64,000 nt of DNA from JAXMCK01 sp046349395. Lineage in GTDB: Bacteria; Pseudomonadota; Alphaproteobacteria; Geminicoccales; Geminicoccaceae. The notes beneath the pieces are model-generated. The model ran no database searches. It was not told the origin of the DNA and worked only from the letters and a program-made list of their open reading frames with translations. A program made the translations under genes and the position numbers. Numbering within the stretch: the stretch's first letter is position 1; every line of letters starts with the position of its first letter. This document shows, piece after piece, positions 31,698 to 40,299 of the stretch. Location: NCBI GenBank assembly GCA_046349395.1, contig JAXMCK010000006.1:806001-870000 (forward strand), read 5' to 3'.

Positions 31698-33110
31698 TCA
31701 AACAACATCAACGACGAAGTGCGGTGGCGGCGCCACGGGGTGGAGGGGCCGTGGCACCACCTTTACGGGTAGCGGCTCCCTCTGCCACCAATCCAGGGTT
31801 GGGCAGCCGACCAGGTCCTCGCCGAACGTCGCCGGGAGGGATTCGACAGCGCTGAGCGGTATGCGCGCCGCGCGGAGTGCGGCTCTGACCGCAACGGGTA
31901 GTGCCTCGCGGCCATTGCGACCCAGGGCTCGTAGCGTGAGCCCCTCAGGAACCTCCCCGCAGGTGACGTCGAAACGCCCGTCCCAAACGGTGCGAAGGTC
32001 CGAGAGCAACGGAATTGCGTGCCGCACACGTCCCGGTTCCCGGGTGATCAGGATCTCGCAACCGGTCCAGCGGACGAGGCAGCCCGCCAGACTCCGGCGT
32101 GTGCCGTTCCCTTCGGTTTCCAAGGCCGCTGCAAGATGCCGCAGCCGGTCCCGTGGGACAGGGTAGGGCGCTCCAGCCACCGAGCGGATGACATAGCCCA
32201 GTACAGCCGTTGCCATGTCGGCCGAGATCGTCGCGAGTGCCGCGCGGTCGAGAGCGACGTGCCCGAAGGCGCTGGGATGCGCTGCCCGAGCCAGCAATCC
32301 TGACACCTGCAGTTCCTCTCGGGACCGCTCCCGGCCCGCGTCCAGGGCCAGCGTCCACAGCGGCGCAGGGAGTAGACCACCCTTTAGCCGCAGAGCGGCC
32401 CGCTCGAAACGAAGCGAGAGATTGCTCGGGTCATCGTGCCAGGGCTGGGCCAGGGCCTGCAGTGTCGCCACGAGGCGTTGTTTCGATACGGAGAGAAGCG
32501 GACGCAGCAGGCGGCAGCCTGCAAGCTCGCGGATCGAGGCCATGCCTGCACGGCCGACGGTTCCGGTCCGGCGGGCCAGCCGCATCGCCACGGTTTCCGC
32601 CTGATCGTCAGCGTGGTGGGCCAGCAGTAGATGAAGGATACCCAGGCGCGCGCACGCCGAGGTCAGCAGTCCGTAGCGTGATTGACGAGCGGCCTCCTGG
32701 ATTCGCGAGGCAGGTTTCGGACCGGTCCAGGGAAGCACCTCGCTGGGAACGTCCCACGCGCGGAGCCAAGCGACGGTCTCGGCCGACTCCTCCGCCGATC
32801 TCGCGCGCAGTCCATGGTCGACGGTCAACGCTACGACGTCGCCGCCGCGCGCACGTGCCCAGCGAACGGCGAGCCAAGTCAGCGCCAGACTGTCCGGACC
32901 GCCCGAGCAGGCGACGGCGAGCAGCGGGTGACGTTCGAAGGGACCCAGCCGGTCCAGCAGACCGGCGAACTCGGCGTCGCCGAGCGGTGTCTCGTCAGGA
33001 GCAGCCGTTGGCGGCCTGCTCGCGGACCAGGGTCTGCTTGATCGCGGGTGAGGCGTCCGGATGCCGCTTCGCCAGTTCGGCGAAGGTCTGGCAGGCACGG
33101 GCGGCGTCAC
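31698..33110 (-). CDS. tilS: tRNA(Ile)-lysidine synthetase
   Basis: The protein modifies C34 of the CAU-anticodon tRNA-Ile to lysidine, using ATP and lysine. The PP-loop SGGPDSLAL, followed by TVDHGLR, HHADDQAET and RPLLSVSKQRL, is diagnostic. Homologous sequence begins near 32955 (LLDRLGPFERHPLLAVACSG), but no ATG, GTG or TTG lies in frame between there and two GTGs at 33098 and 33110, about 100 bp inside cpoB. The coordinates given use the outer GTG (470 codons). The real start may be nearer 32990 at a non-canonical codon. The C-terminal TilS domain is short and Pro-rich (EPLPVKVVPRPLHP). Confidence 0.9.
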   Translation of the reverse strand: MTPPVPARPSPNWRSGIRTPHPRSSRPWSASRPPTAAPDETPLGDAEFAGLLDRLGPFERHPLLAVACSGGPDSLALTWLAVRWARARGGDVVALTVDHGLRARSAEESAETVAWLRAWDVPSEVLPWTGPKPASRIQEAARQSRYGLLTSACARLGILHLLLAHHADDQAETVAMRLARRTGTVGRAGMASIRELAGCRLLRPLLSVSKQRLVATLQALAQPWHDDPSNLSLRFERAALRLKGGLLPAPLWTLALDAGRERSREELQVSGLLARAAHPSAFGHVALDRAALATISADMATAVLGYVIRSVAGAPYPVPRDRLRHLAAALETEGNGTRRSLAGCLVRWTGCEILITREPGRVRHAIPLLSDLRTVWDGRFDVTCGEVPEGLTLRALGRNGREALPVAVRAALRAARIPLSAVESLPATFGEDLVGCPTLDWWQREPLPVKVVPRPLHPVAPPPHFVVDVV

Positions 33111-33864
33111 CCAGGGCCGCCAGGGACATGCCGAGCTTCAGGAGATTGTCGGCGGCACGCGGGGCCTTGTCGCCATAGGTCCGGTAGTTCTTGGCGAAGA
33201 CGGCGGCAGCGGTCGAATAGTCCTTACGCTGATACTGGGTCTCGCCGATCCAGAACGCCGCGGTCGGTGCGCGCTGATCCTTCGGGTTCGCCTCGATGAA
33301 GCGCGTGAAGGTCTGCTCGGCCTCGGCCCAGCGCCCGGCCTGAAGTTGCGAGAGCCCGTCCTCGTAGCGCACACCCGAACTGTCGACCCGTGCCGTCTGC
33401 GCCGGAGCGGTCGACGTGCCGCCGCCGACGGAGCCGGACGGCAACGTGCCCAGCACATAGCCTTGCTCCGCGGAGGGATCGGCTGCCGGTGCCGACGGAA
33501 CGAGGCTGCGAGGCGGTGGTGCCGCCGCCTCTTGGGTAGGCGCAGGTGGCGGCTCCACCAGCTTGGACGTCTGCCGCGGCGCCGGCTGCTCGACTTGTGC
33601 CGCACTTCCGGCCCGGTCGAGGCGATACTCCATCTCCTCGATGCGGCCCGTCAGCCGACGGATCTCCTCTTCGAGTTGACCGAGCCTAGCCTCGAGATCG
33701 CCGAGCCTCGCCGAGTCGGAAGCCTGGACCCGCACGAGTCCCCGCATCTCGGTGACGGCATGGCCCAGCCTCGCGGCATCGGCCGCGAGTCCCGAGGGCT
33801 CGGCAGCCGATGCCGTCCAGCACAGAAGGGAGATGGTGGACGCGAGGGCAAGCAGCCTGCCCAT
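32995..33864 (-). CDS. cpoB: Cell division coordinator CpoB / Tol-Pal system protein YbgF
   Basis: 289 residues. ATG 33864 is chosen because GGAGGAAG directly precedes it; a GTG five codons upstream is also in frame. The signal peptide ends at ASAAE. A trimerising coiled coil follows (GDLEARLGQLEEEIRRLTGR), then a Pro/Ala linker with PAPRQTSK, then TPR repeats (SQLQAGRWAEAEQTFTRFIE, AAFWIGETQYQRKDYSTAAA, NLLKLGMSLAALGDAARACQ). In the periplasm it links Tol-Pal energy use to septal peptidoglycan synthesis. Next to pal (24-bp gap) in the normal order. Confidence 0.95.
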   Translation of the reverse strand: MGRLLALASTISLLCWTASAAEPSGLAADAARLGHAVTEMRGLVRVQASDSARLGDLEARLGQLEEEIRRLTGRIEEMEYRLDRAGSAAQVEQPAPRQTSKLVEPPPAPTQEAAAPPPRSLVPSAPAADPSAEQGYVLGTLPSGSVGGGTSTAPAQTARVDSSGVRYEDGLSQLQAGRWAEAEQTFTRFIEANPKDQRAPTAAFWIGETQYQRKDYSTAAAVFAKNYRTYGDKAPRAADNLLKLGMSLAALGDAARACQTFAELAKRHPDASPAIKQTLVREQAANGCS

Positions 33865-33888
33865 CGGCTTCCTCCGCACGGGCCTTGA

Positions 33889-34470
33889 TCAGTTCGTGGT
33901 GTTGACCACGGTGACGGCACGGCGGTCCTGGGCATAATCCTGCTCCGATTCGCCCGTGCTGGCGCGCCGCTCCTCGCCGTAGGACACGACGCCGAGCCGG
34001 TCGGCGGCGACGCCCTGGGTCGTCAGATAGCTCTTCGCCGCACTGGCCCGACGTTCGCCGAGGGCGAGGTTGTACTCGTTGGTACCCTGCGGATCGGCGT
34101 AGCCCTCGACCGTCGCGGTGACGCCGGGGAACTGCTTGAACCAGGTCGCCTGCCGGTCGAGCGTCGTCCGCGCCTTGCCGTCGAGGCTCGAACTGTCATA
34201 GGCGAAGAACACCCGGTCGCCGACATTGACCTCGAGATCCTGCTGCGACCCCGGGGCGCCCGCACCGTGCGCTGCCCCGGCATCCATGACGCCGCCGCCG
34301 GCCGCGGAGCCACCGAGATCCGTCGGTGCCCCGAGCGACGATTCCGTCCCCAGCCCACCGTCGGGCGTCGAGGATGCGCCGGTCGTGCCGGTCACGCTCT
34401 CGTCGGGTGTCGAGCTGCAGGCGGCGAGGAGCAGCGCTCCCCCAAAGAGTGCAATACGAGCACGGATCAT
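33889..34470 (-). CDS. pal: Peptidoglycan-associated lipoprotein Pal
   Basis: 193 residues from ATG 34470. Lipobox LLAAC with Cys18, so the mature protein is an outer-membrane lipoprotein. A Gly/Ser/Ala-rich flexible linker (about 19-85) leads to the OmpA-like domain: VFFAYDSSSLDGKARTTLDR, then GYADPQGTNEYNLALGERRA with the peptidoglycan-binding Asp and Arg. It binds peptidoglycan and TolB. The linker is longer than in E. coli Pal (173 residues). Confidence 0.96.
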   Translation of the reverse strand: MIRARIALFGGALLLAACSSTPDESVTGTTGASSTPDGGLGTESSLGAPTDLGGSAAGGGVMDAGAAHGAGAPGSQQDLEVNVGDRVFFAYDSSSLDGKARTTLDRQATWFKQFPGVTATVEGYADPQGTNEYNLALGERRASAAKSYLTTQGVAADRLGVVSYGEERRASTGESEQDYAQDRRAVTVVNTTN

Positions 34471-34549
34471 GGTGTTGCTTCCTTGCAGTCCCCGTGGGCA
34501 ATTGACGCCGCTCGGCGCCCGGGAACGCCACTGCTTTGCCGTGCAACCC

Positions 34550-35857
34550 TCACGGAAGCAAGCGTGACCAGTCGGGACTCGCGGCGGCAGTAGAAGTCGA
34601 CAACTGCCTCTCGTCATAGCCGCTGACATCGATCGTATACAGACGCGACCCGCTCTTGCCGCGGGCGAAGACGAGGCGCCGACCATTGGGCGCCCAGGAG
34701 GGGGCTTCGTCGAGCACACTCTGGGTGATCAGGCGCTCGCCGCTGCCGTCCGGGCGCATCACGCCGATGTGGAAAGCGCCACCCTTGATGTTGGTGAAGG
34801 CGATCATGTCGCCCTTCGGCGACCAGGCGGGATCGCCGTAGCGGCCGCTGCCGTAGCTGACGCGCTTCGCCCCGCCGCCGTCGGCACCCATGATGTAGAG
34901 CTGCTGCGTGCCGCCGCGGTCGGAGGTGAAGCAGATCCTGCTGCCGTCGGGCGAGTAGCTCGGCGAGGTGTCGATGGCCGCGGAGTCGGTGAGCCGCGTC
35001 AGCTGACGCGAGCCGATGCCGTAGCGGAAGATGTCCGAGTTGCCGTCCTTGGCGATGGTGACGAGCATGCTCGACCCATCGGGCGAAAAGCGGGGTGCGA
35101 AGCTCATGCCCGGGAAGTTGCCGAGCAGCGCATCGCGGCCGGTGGCCAGTTGCTGCATGTAGATGCGCGCCGGACCCGAGCGGAAGGCCGTGAAGGCGAG
35201 CTGGCGCGTGTCGGGGGCGATGCGCGGGTTAAGCGCCAGGAAGCGGCCGTCGGTGAGGTAGCGGACGTTCGCACCGTCCTGGTCCATGAGGGCGATGCGC
35301 TTGACCGCACCCGTGCCGGCGCCGGTCTCGGCCGTGTAGGCGATCCAGCTGTCGAAATAGCCGGGCTCGCCCGTCAGGCGCTCGTAGACCTGATCGGCGA
35401 TCTTGTGCGCGATCCGCCGCCACGCCTGCTCCGGAGCGCTGTAGCGCAGGCCCTTCAGCTGTTGGCCGCTGAGGATGTCCCACAGACGAAACTCGATGAC
35501 GAGATTGCTGCCCTCGCGGGAGAGGACGCCCGACACCAGCGCCTGGGCATTGATCTGCCGCCAGTCGGCGAAGCGCGGCGGGGAGCGCAGGTCTTCGGGG
35601 TTCTGGATGTAGGCGCCGCGGTCGATGACGCGGAACAGGCCCGAGCCCGAGAGATCGTTGCCGATGACGTCCGCGAAGTCGTCACCGCGCCGCGGATCGC
35701 CGGCGAACGGGCTCACCGCGATCGGCATCGGCTCCGTCTGGCCGCGCGTGATGTCGACCTGGAGCTGCGCTGCAGCCGGGCGGAGCGAGGCCAGACCGGC
35801 GCCGATGAGGGTGCCGCCGGCCAGAACGGCACGCCGCGAGAGAGACGGGGAGGTCAT
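34550..35857 (-). CDS. tolB: Tol-Pal system beta-propeller TolB, Tat-like signal peptide
   Basis: 435 residues from ATG 35857, overlapping the tolA stop as ATGA. The N-terminal alpha/beta domain (ITRGQTEPMPIAVSPF) is followed by a six-bladed propeller with repeated blade motifs: RFSPDGSSMLVTIAKDGNSD, YSPDGSRICFTSDRGGTQQ, AWSPKGDMIAFTNIKGG. It links Pal to TolA in the periplasm. The leader LSRRAVLAGGTLIGAGLASL matches the twin-arginine pattern (SRRxVL) with a mild hydrophobic core and AAAQ cleavage, whereas E. coli TolB uses Sec. The gap to pal (79 bp) is the largest within this set. Confidence 0.96.
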   Translation of the reverse strand: MTSPSLSRRAVLAGGTLIGAGLASLRPAAAQLQVDITRGQTEPMPIAVSPFAGDPRRGDDFADVIGNDLSGSGLFRVIDRGAYIQNPEDLRSPPRFADWRQINAQALVSGVLSREGSNLVIEFRLWDILSGQQLKGLRYSAPEQAWRRIAHKIADQVYERLTGEPGYFDSWIAYTAETGAGTGAVKRIALMDQDGANVRYLTDGRFLALNPRIAPDTRQLAFTAFRSGPARIYMQQLATGRDALLGNFPGMSFAPRFSPDGSSMLVTIAKDGNSDIFRYGIGSRQLTRLTDSAAIDTSPSYSPDGSRICFTSDRGGTQQLYIMGADGGGAKRVSYGSGRYGDPAWSPKGDMIAFTNIKGGAFHIGVMRPDGSGERLITQSVLDEAPSWAPNGRRLVFARGKSGSRLYTIDVSGYDERQLSTSTAAASPDWSRLLP

Positions 35858-36894
35858 CCGCTGATCGCATCCTTTGGATAGAAGGTCATGACCATGTCCT
35901 TCCAGAGGTCGTACTTCTCGGCCGGCAGGGTCAGCTTGCAGCCCAGCACCGCCCGCCTCGCACTTTCGGCAACGGTGCGGAAGCCGGGCTCGGCCGCCAT
36001 CCGCGCCTGATCCTCGACCGACACCTTGCCGGCCGTGCCGTCGGGATTCATGAGGATACGCAGCTTCACCTGCATTTCCTCGATGCCCTCGACGCCGACG
36101 GGCACGTTCCAGCACTGCTCGACCTGCCGCTTGATGCCGGCGAGTTCTCCGGCGGTCAGGTTCGCGGGGCCTTTGCTCTTCGTGGAGTCGGCGCTGGCCG
36201 TTGCCTTCGCGTCGCCCTTGCCGTCCTTCGTCTGCTCGCCCTTCACCCGCTTGTCGAGCTTCTCCACGCTCGCCAGCAGGGTGTCCAGCGTGTCCGGCTC
36301 CGCCTTCGAGTCGGCCTTCGTCTTTGCCGGCTTGGTGTCCGGCTTCGGCTTCTCGGCAACCTTCGTTTGCGGCGGCTTCGGCGATTGCGGAGCCGGCTTC
36401 GGCGGAGCTTCCTTCGGCTTCTCCGCGAGCTTGGGCTTGTCCGGCTCCTTCGGTTTCTCAGGCTTCGGCGGCTCCGGCTTCGGCGGCGTCGCCGCGACGG
36501 GCTTGGGCTTGTCGGGTACCTTCGGCGGCGGCAACGGCTCCGCCAGTTTCGGCTCGGGCGGGGTGACCTTGGGCTCGGGCGGTGGTGGCGGCGCTTCGAC
36601 GACCTTCGGTGGAGGCGGTGGCTCGGGAGGCGGTGCAGGCTCCGGCGGTGCCGGAGGTGCGGGCGTCGGTGGCGGCGGAACGGGCTTCGCCGCGTCGCGC
36701 TCCGGCAGCGGGGCCGTGGCGGCAGGTGCCGGCTTCGGCGGGGTCGGCGCTGCCGGACCCAGGCTCGCGGCGTCGACCACCTCGATCGGGATCGCCTCCT
36801 GCACGGGCGCCCTGACGCTGAGCTGCAGGCCGACCGCGAACACGGCCAGCAGCACGACGTGGAAGAGGGTCGAGGCGAGGAACGAGCGGCCCAT
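35854..36894 (-). CDS. tolA: Cell envelope integrity protein TolA
   Basis: 346 residues. One N-terminal membrane anchor (FLASTLFHVVLLAVFAVGLQ) carries the Ser/His positions used to contact TolQR. A long Pro/Lys/Glu-rich domain (about 50-225; PPPPTPAPPAPPEPAPPPEP, KPEKPKEPDKPKLAEKPKEA) spans the periplasm; it is Pro-rich rather than the Ala/Lys helix of E. coli. The C-terminal TonB-like domain is ELAGIKRQVEQCWNVPVGVE, then KLRILMNPDGTAGKV. It transmits proton-motive energy from TolQR to TolB-Pal. Overlaps tolB by 4 bp; 48 bp follow tolR. Confidence 0.93.
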   Translation of the reverse strand: MGRSFLASTLFHVVLLAVFAVGLQLSVRAPVQEAIPIEVVDAASLGPAAPTPPKPAPAATAPLPERDAAKPVPPPPTPAPPAPPEPAPPPEPPPPPKVVEAPPPPPEPKVTPPEPKLAEPLPPPKVPDKPKPVAATPPKPEPPKPEKPKEPDKPKLAEKPKEAPPKPAPQSPKPPQTKVAEKPKPDTKPAKTKADSKAEPDTLDTLLASVEKLDKRVKGEQTKDGKGDAKATASADSTKSKGPANLTAGELAGIKRQVEQCWNVPVGVEGIEEMQVKLRILMNPDGTAGKVSVEDQARMAAEPGFRTVAESARRAVLGCKLTLPAEKYDLWKDMVMTFYPKDAISG

Positions 36895-36942
36895 AGGCTC
36901 AGGCCTCCGTCGCTGCTCCGGGCGGGTATCGATCCGTGTCGA

Positions 36943-37410
36943 TCAAGACGCCCCTCCGGCCTTTGCCGTTCCGGCGACCGGTGGCTGGGTGAGGAGGGCC
37001 ACCTTCGTGAAGCCGGCCTGCGTGATCGCACTCACGACCGAGATGACCCGCCCATAGTCGATGGCACTGTCGCCACGGACAAAGATCCGCGTGTCCTTCT
37101 TCTCGTGCGTGATGGCCTCGAGCCGAGGTGCGAGCTGCTCAAGCTGCAACTCACTCTCCTGCAGGAAGATCCGGCCCTTGCCGTCGACCGTCACCGAGAG
37201 CGGCTCGTCCTGGCCGGTGATCGTCTCGGCCTTGGCCTGGGGCAGGTCCACAGGCACCCCGGCCGTCAGCAGCGGTGCGGTGATCATGAACACCACCAGC
37301 AGCACCAGCATGACGTCGACGAGCGGCGTCACGTTGATCTCGCTGATCGGCCGATGCCGGCGGCGGCGGTGGCGACCGGTCGGCTTCTTGCCGTGGACTG
37401 CCAGCGCCAT
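36943..37410 (-). CDS. tolR: Tol-Pal system protein TolR
   Basis: 155 residues, ExbD/TolR family. A basic cytoplasmic start (MALAVHGKKPTGRHRRRRHR) and PISEINVTPLVDVMLVLLVV contain the single membrane helix with its essential Asp. The periplasmic domain follows (QAKAETITGQDEPLSVTVDG, VRGDSAIDYGRVISVVSAIT). With TolQ it forms the proton channel powering TolA. Starts 3 bp after the tolQ stop. Confidence 0.96.
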   Translation of the reverse strand: MALAVHGKKPTGRHRRRRHRPISEINVTPLVDVMLVLLVVFMITAPLLTAGVPVDLPQAKAETITGQDEPLSVTVDGKGRIFLQESELQLEQLAPRLEAITHEKKDTRIFVRGDSAIDYGRVISVVSAITQAGFTKVALLTQPPVAGTAKAGGAS

Positions 37411-37413
37411 GGC

Positions 37414-38136
37414 TCAGGCCGCCTGCGATACGTCGAGCTCGCGCGAGAGCACCACGCTGAACTCGTCGGAAAAGCTGGCGAGCCGGTTCGCGTAGCGGTC
37501 CACCTCGCCCTGCAGCTTGTTGTAGGCGATCACGGCCGGAATGGCGGCGAGCAAGCCAAGTGCGGTCGCGAACAGCGCTTCCGCGATGCCGGGCGCGACG
37601 ACGGCGAGCGTGGTGTTCTTCGTCGCCGCGATGGCCTGGAAGCTGTTCATGATGCCCCAGACTGTCCCGAACAGGCCGACGAACGGGGCAGCGGAGCCGA
37701 CGGTGGCGAGCCAGGGCACGTTGCGCTCCAGGCTGTCCACCTCGCGGTCCATGGTGAGGTCCATGACGCGGGTGATGCGTCCGACCAGATCGCGGGTGAG
37801 CCGGCTGTCGGCCGTCTTCGGCGCGTCGCGCCATTCCTCCATGGCGGAGGCGAACATCAGGGCCAGCGGATGGTCCGGGCTCTTCGCCAGCCGCTGGTAG
37901 AGTTCGTCGAGCGGTGCACCGGACCAGAACGCCTTCTCGAAGGCATCGGCCCGCTTCTTCAGGCGCGAGATGCGCACCGACTTGTCGAAGATCACGGCCC
38001 AGCACCAGATCGAGGCGATGAGCAGCAGCAGCATCACGGTCTTCACAACGATGTCCGCGTGCGTGATGAGATGCCAGATGCTGGGACCGGCCGTGGTGCT
38101 GGCCAGCCCGACAGCGTTGATCGCAGTATCTTCCAT
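37414..38136 (-). CDS. tolQ: Tol-Pal system protein TolQ
   Basis: 240 residues, MotA/TolQ/ExbB family. Three membrane helices: IVVKTVMLLLLIASIWCWAV, then ATVGSAAPFVGLFGTVWGIM, then the third helix IAEALFATALGLLAAIPAVI with the conserved Thr/Pro residues. A cytoplasmic loop rich in Arg/Glu lies between helices 1 and 2. It forms the stator with TolR. First gene of tolQRAB-pal-cpoB; 128 bp separate it from ybgC, room for a promoter, though no clear boxes were seen. Confidence 0.96.
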   Translation of the reverse strand: MEDTAINAVGLASTTAGPSIWHLITHADIVVKTVMLLLLIASIWCWAVIFDKSVRISRLKKRADAFEKAFWSGAPLDELYQRLAKSPDHPLALMFASAMEEWRDAPKTADSRLTRDLVGRITRVMDLTMDREVDSLERNVPWLATVGSAAPFVGLFGTVWGIMNSFQAIAATKNTTLAVVAPGIAEALFATALGLLAAIPAVIAYNKLQGEVDRYANRLASFSDEFSVVLSRELDVSQAA

Positions 38137-38264
38137 GCCCTGGTGAGCTCTCGAGGCGGATGGGGGAATCTGGGGCCGGGAGGCCGGCGGGCGCCGTGAC
38201 GCGTCGAGTTTCGCGTGCGCACTTTAGGCCATGGCCGTCACCATCGCCAGAGCTTGAAGCGAGA

Positions 38265-38669
38265 TCAGTGACTTCGAAACACGTCTTCCAGCGCCGCAGG
38301 AAGACGTGCCGGCCGGAGACCGAGGTCGACGATCGCCAGCCGGACCTCGAGCGTGGCGATCACGTCGGAACCTCGCACCACGTCCTGTCGCAGCGTCACG
38401 CTGGCCCCGCCGAGGCGTGTCAGGCTCGTGCGGACGGTCAGAGCGTCGTCGAGCCGTGCCGGCGACCTAAACGCGATGCTGCAATTGGCAACGGCGAACA
38501 ACAGGCCGTAGCGCTCGGCCAAGGTGCGGTGGTCGAGTCCCCGCCGACGCAGCAACTCGGTCCGGGCCCGCTCGGCGAAGCGCAGATAGTTTGCGTGGTA
38601 GACGATCCCGGCGGCGTCGGTGTCCTCGTAGTAGACCCGCACCGCAAGCTCGTGGAGGACCTCGCTCAC
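38265..38669 (-). CDS. ybgC: Tol-Pal system-associated acyl-CoA thioesterase YbgC
   Basis: 134 residues, hotdog fold. GTG 38669 overlaps the ruvB stop as GTGA. The 4-hydroxybenzoyl-CoA thioesterase signature YYEDTDAAGIVYHANYLRFA contains the catalytic Asp, followed by ERARTELLRRRG. It hydrolyses acyl-CoA or acyl-ACP near the membrane and usually precedes tolQ, as here. Confidence 0.94.
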   Translation of the reverse strand: MSEVLHELAVRVYYEDTDAAGIVYHANYLRFAERARTELLRRRGLDHRTLAERYGLLFAVANCSIAFRSPARLDDALTVRTSLTRLGGASVTLRQDVVRGSDVIATLEVRLAIVDLGLRPARLPAALEDVFRSH

Positions 38670-39700
38670 GGTCCGAGATCGCGGAACAGGTCGACCTGCG
38701 CGGTGCTGGGCTCGGGTGCGTTGAGTCCCAGATGCTGCCAGGCGAGGCGGGTCAACATACGGCCGCGCGGCGTGCGCTGGAGCAGGCCCTGCTGGAGCAT
38801 GAAGGGCTCCACCGTCTCTTCGAGCGTGTCCCGCTGCTCGGAGAGGGCGGCCGCCAGCGTCTCGATCCCGACGGGGCCGCCGCCATAGCCGCTGGCCATG
38901 ATGCCGAGGTAACGGCGGTCGAGCGTGTCGAGGCCGAGGCTGTCGACCTGCAGCTCGGTCAGCGCCTCGCCGGCGAGGCGGGCATCGACCTTGCCGGTGC
39001 CGCGGACGGTGGCGAAGTCGCGCACACGTCGGAGAAGACGGGTGGCGACGCGGGGCGTGCCCCGGGCCCGGCTCGCGATCTCGTTCGCACCGTCGGGCAG
39101 CAGGTCGAAGGTGAGCAGGCGGGCCGCGCGCGAGACGATCGCCTCCAACTCGGCGACCTCGTAGAACTCGAGCCTGGAGATGATGCCGAACCGGTCGCGC
39201 AGCGGCGTGGTGAGAAGGCCGGTCCGGGTGGTGGCGCCGACAAGGGTGAAGGGGGGCAGGTCGAGCCGGATCGAGCGGGCGGCCGGACCCTCGCCGATCA
39301 TCAGGTCGAGCTGGAAATCCTCCATCGCCGGATAGAGGATCTCCTCGACCGCCGGCGAGAGGCGGTGGATCTCGTCGATGAAGAGCACGTCGCGCGGCTG
39401 CAGGTTGGTCAAGAGGGCCGCGAGGTCGCCGGCGCGGACGATGATCGGCCCGCTCGTCATCCGAAAGCCGACGCCGAGCTCGGCCGCCACGATCTGCGCC
39501 AGCGTCGTCTTGCCGAGCCCGGGCGGGCCGGCGAAGAGCACGTGATCCAGCGCCTCGCTGCGGCCGCGGGCGGCGGCGATGAAGACGCCGAGATTGGCCC
39601 GCAGCTGGGCCTGGCCGATGAATTCGGCGAGGCGCTTCGGGCGCAGCGAGACGTCGCCGTCCTCTTTCGCCGCTTCGGGAGCCACCAGCCGATCGGTCAC
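38666..39700 (-). CDS. ruvB: Holliday junction branch migration ATPase RuvB
   Basis: 344 residues, full length. Walker A AGPPGLGKTTLAQIVAAELG, Walker B DVLFIDEIHRLSPAVEE, sensor 1 GATTRTGLLTTPLRDRFG (with the arginine finger region) and a C-terminal winged-helix domain (VEPFMLQQGLLQRTPRGRML). It drives branch migration as a hexameric ring on RuvA-bound junctions. It overlaps ruvA (4 bp) and ybgC (4 bp), so translation is probably coupled through this run. Confidence 0.97.
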   Translation of the reverse strand: MTDRLVAPEAAKEDGDVSLRPKRLAEFIGQAQLRANLGVFIAAARGRSEALDHVLFAGPPGLGKTTLAQIVAAELGVGFRMTSGPIIVRAGDLAALLTNLQPRDVLFIDEIHRLSPAVEEILYPAMEDFQLDLMIGEGPAARSIRLDLPPFTLVGATTRTGLLTTPLRDRFGIISRLEFYEVAELEAIVSRAARLLTFDLLPDGANEIASRARGTPRVATRLLRRVRDFATVRGTGKVDARLAGEALTELQVDSLGLDTLDRRYLGIMASGYGGGPVGIETLAAALSEQRDTLEETVEPFMLQQGLLQRTPRGRMLTRLAWQHLGLNAPEPSTAQVDLFRDLGP

Positions 39701-40299
39701 GGCGACAGCTCACGCAGGGATTCGCGTAAGACGGCGTCAACCGCGGCGCCTTCACCGAGTCGTGCCTGCACCCTGCCGACGGCGGCGAACGCCTCGCTTC
39801 GGGCATAGCCGAGATTGACGAGCGCGGAGAGCGCCTCGGCTGCCGCCCCGTCGGCTGTTGCAACAGGCGGCACACCCAGCGAGATCGCGGTTGCGGCCGT
39901 GCCGACACGATCCTTCAACTCGGCCACGATACGGGCGGCCAGCTTGCCGCCGACGCCGTTGGCGCGGCTGATCGCGGCCTTGTCGCCGGCCACGATGGCG
40001 GTCGAGAGCGGTCCGGGCGGCAGGGTACCCAGGACGGAGAGGGCGACGCGGGCGCCCACGCCCTGCACGGTCTGCAGCAGCCTGAACCAGGTCCGTTCGG
40101 CGGGGTCGAGAAAGCCGAAGAGCTGCATGCTGTCGGTGCGGACCTGGAACTCGGTGTGGACCTCGACCGCCTCGCCGATCCGCGGGAAGCGCTGGAGTGT
40201 CGCCGGGGCGCAGTGGACGAGATAGCCGACGCCACCGACGTCGACGACCGCCGCGTCCTCGCTCACGGCGGCGACCCGGCCGCGGAGCAGGGCGATCAC
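39697..40299 (-). CDS. ruvA: Holliday junction DNA-binding protein RuvA
   Basis: 200 residues. An OB-fold N-terminal domain (MIALLRGRVAAVSEDAAVVD), two helix-hairpin-helix motifs (FRLLQTVQGVGARVALSVLG; ISRANGVGGKLAARIVAELK) and a short C-terminal domain III (ALVNLGYARSEAFAAVGRVQ) that contacts RuvB. Tetramers bind four-way junctions. Overlaps ruvC and ruvB by 4 bp each. Confidence 0.96.
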   Translation of the reverse strand: MIALLRGRVAAVSEDAAVVDVGGVGYLVHCAPATLQRFPRIGEAVEVHTEFQVRTDSMQLFGFLDPAERTWFRLLQTVQGVGARVALSVLGTLPPGPLSTAIVAGDKAAISRANGVGGKLAARIVAELKDRVGTAATAISLGVPPVATADGAAAEALSALVNLGYARSEAFAAVGRVQARLGEGAAVDAVLRESLRELSP

